Origin: an uncultured Clostridia bacterium
GTDB taxonomy: Bacteria > Bacillota > Clostridia > Oscillospirales > Butyricicoccaceae
DNA: 16,349 bases
Assembly (NCBI GenBank): GCA_910586575.1
Contig: CAJUJQ010000069.1
Span: 1 to 16,349, forward strand
Direction: 5' to 3'
The notes under the pieces are model-generated. The model saw only the letters and a program-made list of their open reading frames with translations. It ran no database searches and was not told where the DNA came from. A program made the translations under genes and the position numbers. Within the stretch, counting starts at the first letter, position 1, and the number at the start of each line of letters is the position of its first letter. Below, one piece after another: positions 15,818 to 16,349 of this stretch.

Positions 15818-16117
15818 TCATTCCTCGATATTCAGGATATCGATAAAACCGGTCACTTCAAAAATCTCCATGATGTCCTCGTTCGCCCCACGAATTACCA
15901 TCGTACCCTGTTGGTTCATAACCTTCTGTGCGGCAAGCAGCACCCGCAAGCCTGCGGAAGAAATGTATTCCAGTTCTATCAGATCGATCTCCAATTCCAA
16001 AATACCCTGGAGCGACGCTTTCAGTTCATTTTCCATCTGCGGCGCAGTGATTGTGTCCAGCCGCCCGTGAATTGAAAGAACCAGCTTGTCCCCTTCTGCT
16101 TTTTTCTGAATGGTCAT
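15818..16117 (-). CDS. STAS-domain anti-sigma factor antagonist (RsbV/SpoIIAA-like)
   Basis: 99 residues from ATG 16117 (MTIQKKAEGDKLVLSIHGRL). This start is preferred over an upstream ATG at 16204 because AGGAGG sits 9 nt before it and the upstream extension only translates the leader's inverted repeats. STAS features: beta strand VLSIHGRLDTITAPQMENEL, central LIELEYISSAGLRVLLAAQK with the likely phosphorylated Ser54 (aligned to Ser58 of SpoIIAA, Ser56 of RsbV), and C-terminal EIFEVTGFIDILNIEE. Unphosphorylated, such proteins bind the RsbW-type kinase and free its target; the phosphatase downstream would regenerate this form. It is the first gene of the operon, 10 nt before the EamA gene. 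Confidence 0.95.
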   Translation of the reverse strand: MTIQKKAEGDKLVLSIHGRLDTITAPQMENELKASLQGILELEIDLIELEYISSAGLRVLLAAQKVMNQQGTMVIRGANEDIMEIFEVTGFIDILNIEE

Positions 16118-16126
16118 GTTTTGTTT

Positions 16127-16132
16127 CCTCCT
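16127..16132 (-). promoter_or_regulatory. ribosome binding site that fixes the STAS start
   Basis: AGGAGG on the minus strand, 9 nt before ATG 16115-16117. It settles the start against the in-frame ATG at 16204, which has no such site. Confidence 0.85.
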
Positions 16133-16135
16133 GTT

Positions 16136-16194
16136 GTCAAAATGGTTTTGTCTATGTAGATCCTCTGCATAGACAAGGGGGATATCCCCCTTGT
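16136..16194 (-). promoter_or_regulatory. leader with three chained inverted repeats upstream of the STAS gene
   Basis: Three hairpin-forming repeats lie end to end and share bases. The first is a perfect 22-bp palindrome with half-site ACAAGGGGGAT (16173-16194). The second is GTCTATGTAGA/TCTGCATAGAC (16150-16160 with 16164-16174, one mismatch, 3-nt loop). The third is GTCAAAA/TTTTGTC (16136-16142 with 16146-16152, one mismatch), ending just before the ribosome binding site. Shared GTC/GAC arms make neighbouring hairpins partly exclusive. No U-tract follows, so it is not a terminator. It could be an operator palindrome or an mRNA control element. Confidence 0.55.
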
Positions 16195-16257
16195 GCAGCG
16201 CCATATTGTTAATACGCCCTGGCTGCTTACTGCTGCCTTAATTAAAAAACAGTGCGT

Positions 16258-16286
16258 TTACAAGTAGATTCTTATTCAGATTTCAA
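16258..16286 (-). promoter_or_regulatory. weak candidate sigma-A promoter for the operon
   Basis: Minus strand TTGAAA (16281-16286), 17-nt spacer, then TTGTAA (16258-16263). The -35 box is good and the -10 box poor. It lies upstream of the leader repeats, where a promoter is expected. An alternative-sigma promoter could equally be present and would not be recognised this way. Confidence 0.3.
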
Positions 16287-16296
16287 TGAAAATGTC

Positions 16297-16349
16297 CTAG
16301 TGCTCCATCCAGTCAGAAAGCGGACTTGGGCTTGGAGCGGGATTTTCGC
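16297..16349 (-). CDS. possible C-terminus of an upstream minus-strand gene
   Basis: A minus-strand frame entering from the right edge ends at TAG 16297-16299 and reads ENPAPSPSPLSDWMEH. The Pro/Ser-rich tail and short aromatic end resemble a natural C-terminus. Only 16 residues are visible, too few for a family. The following ~180 nt up to the STAS start are non-coding. Confidence 0.3.
   Translation of the reverse strand, partial: ENPAPSPSPLSDWMEH

Noticed and set aside
16173..16194. 22-bp palindrome as a terminator for an upstream gene
   Set aside because: It has no loop and no U-tract on either strand.
16118..16204. 29-residue N-terminal extension of the STAS protein
   Set aside because: The extension translates the leader's inverted repeats and has no ribosome binding site, whereas ATG 16117 has AGGAGG at ideal spacing.

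Overview
The window looks like part of a chromosome of a Gram-positive Clostridia-type bacterium, probably a gut Oscillospirales/Ruminococcaceae relative. This is inferred from the strong AGGAGG-type ribosome binding sites, Rsb-type regulators, S-layer homology (SLH) domains, a C39-peptidase exporter and high third-position GC. Almost everything real lies on the minus strand, so the operon reads from high to low coordinates. The long plus-strand open frames are shadows.

Order of transcription: leader with stacked inverted repeats (16136-16194); STAS anti-anti-sigma-like protein (15818-16117); EamA transporter fused to an S-component-like membrane domain (14281-15807); SpoIIE/PP2C phosphatase whose N-terminal membrane domain is split over two frames (12786 to about 14344); RsbW-like ATPase (12382-12789); a very short HlyD-like protein (11905-12366); a C39 peptidase/permease/ATPase (9718-11892); a second permease/ATPase (7515-9683); a giant secreted Calx-beta protein (2822 to 7303, probably from 7348); its likely detached C-terminal half with three SLH domains (745-2802); and a 50-residue double-glycine-leader peptide (571-723) followed by a terminator (527-552). 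Gaps are 10-34 nt or ATGA overlaps except between the second exporter and the giant protein, so one long transcript is likely.

Proposed logic (inference): a membrane-sensing partner switch (STAS, phosphatase, ATPase) is coupled to an NHLM/NHLP-type peptide exporter. The exporter's C39 domain would cut the double-glycine peptide at the operon's end, and the Calx-beta/SLH protein would act at the cell surface. No sigma factor and no peptide-modifying enzyme is visible.

The locus carries several lesions: a probable ATG-to-ATA start mutation before the giant gene, a frame break between its two halves, a deletion or fusion junction between the EamA and phosphatase genes, and a break exactly at an in-phase A_AAA_AAC heptamer in the phosphatase. 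These may be real decay, recoding, or assembly/homopolymer errors. Positions 1-510 hold remnants: a winged-helix response regulator pseudogene with its own terminator and a helix-turn-helix fragment running off the edge.
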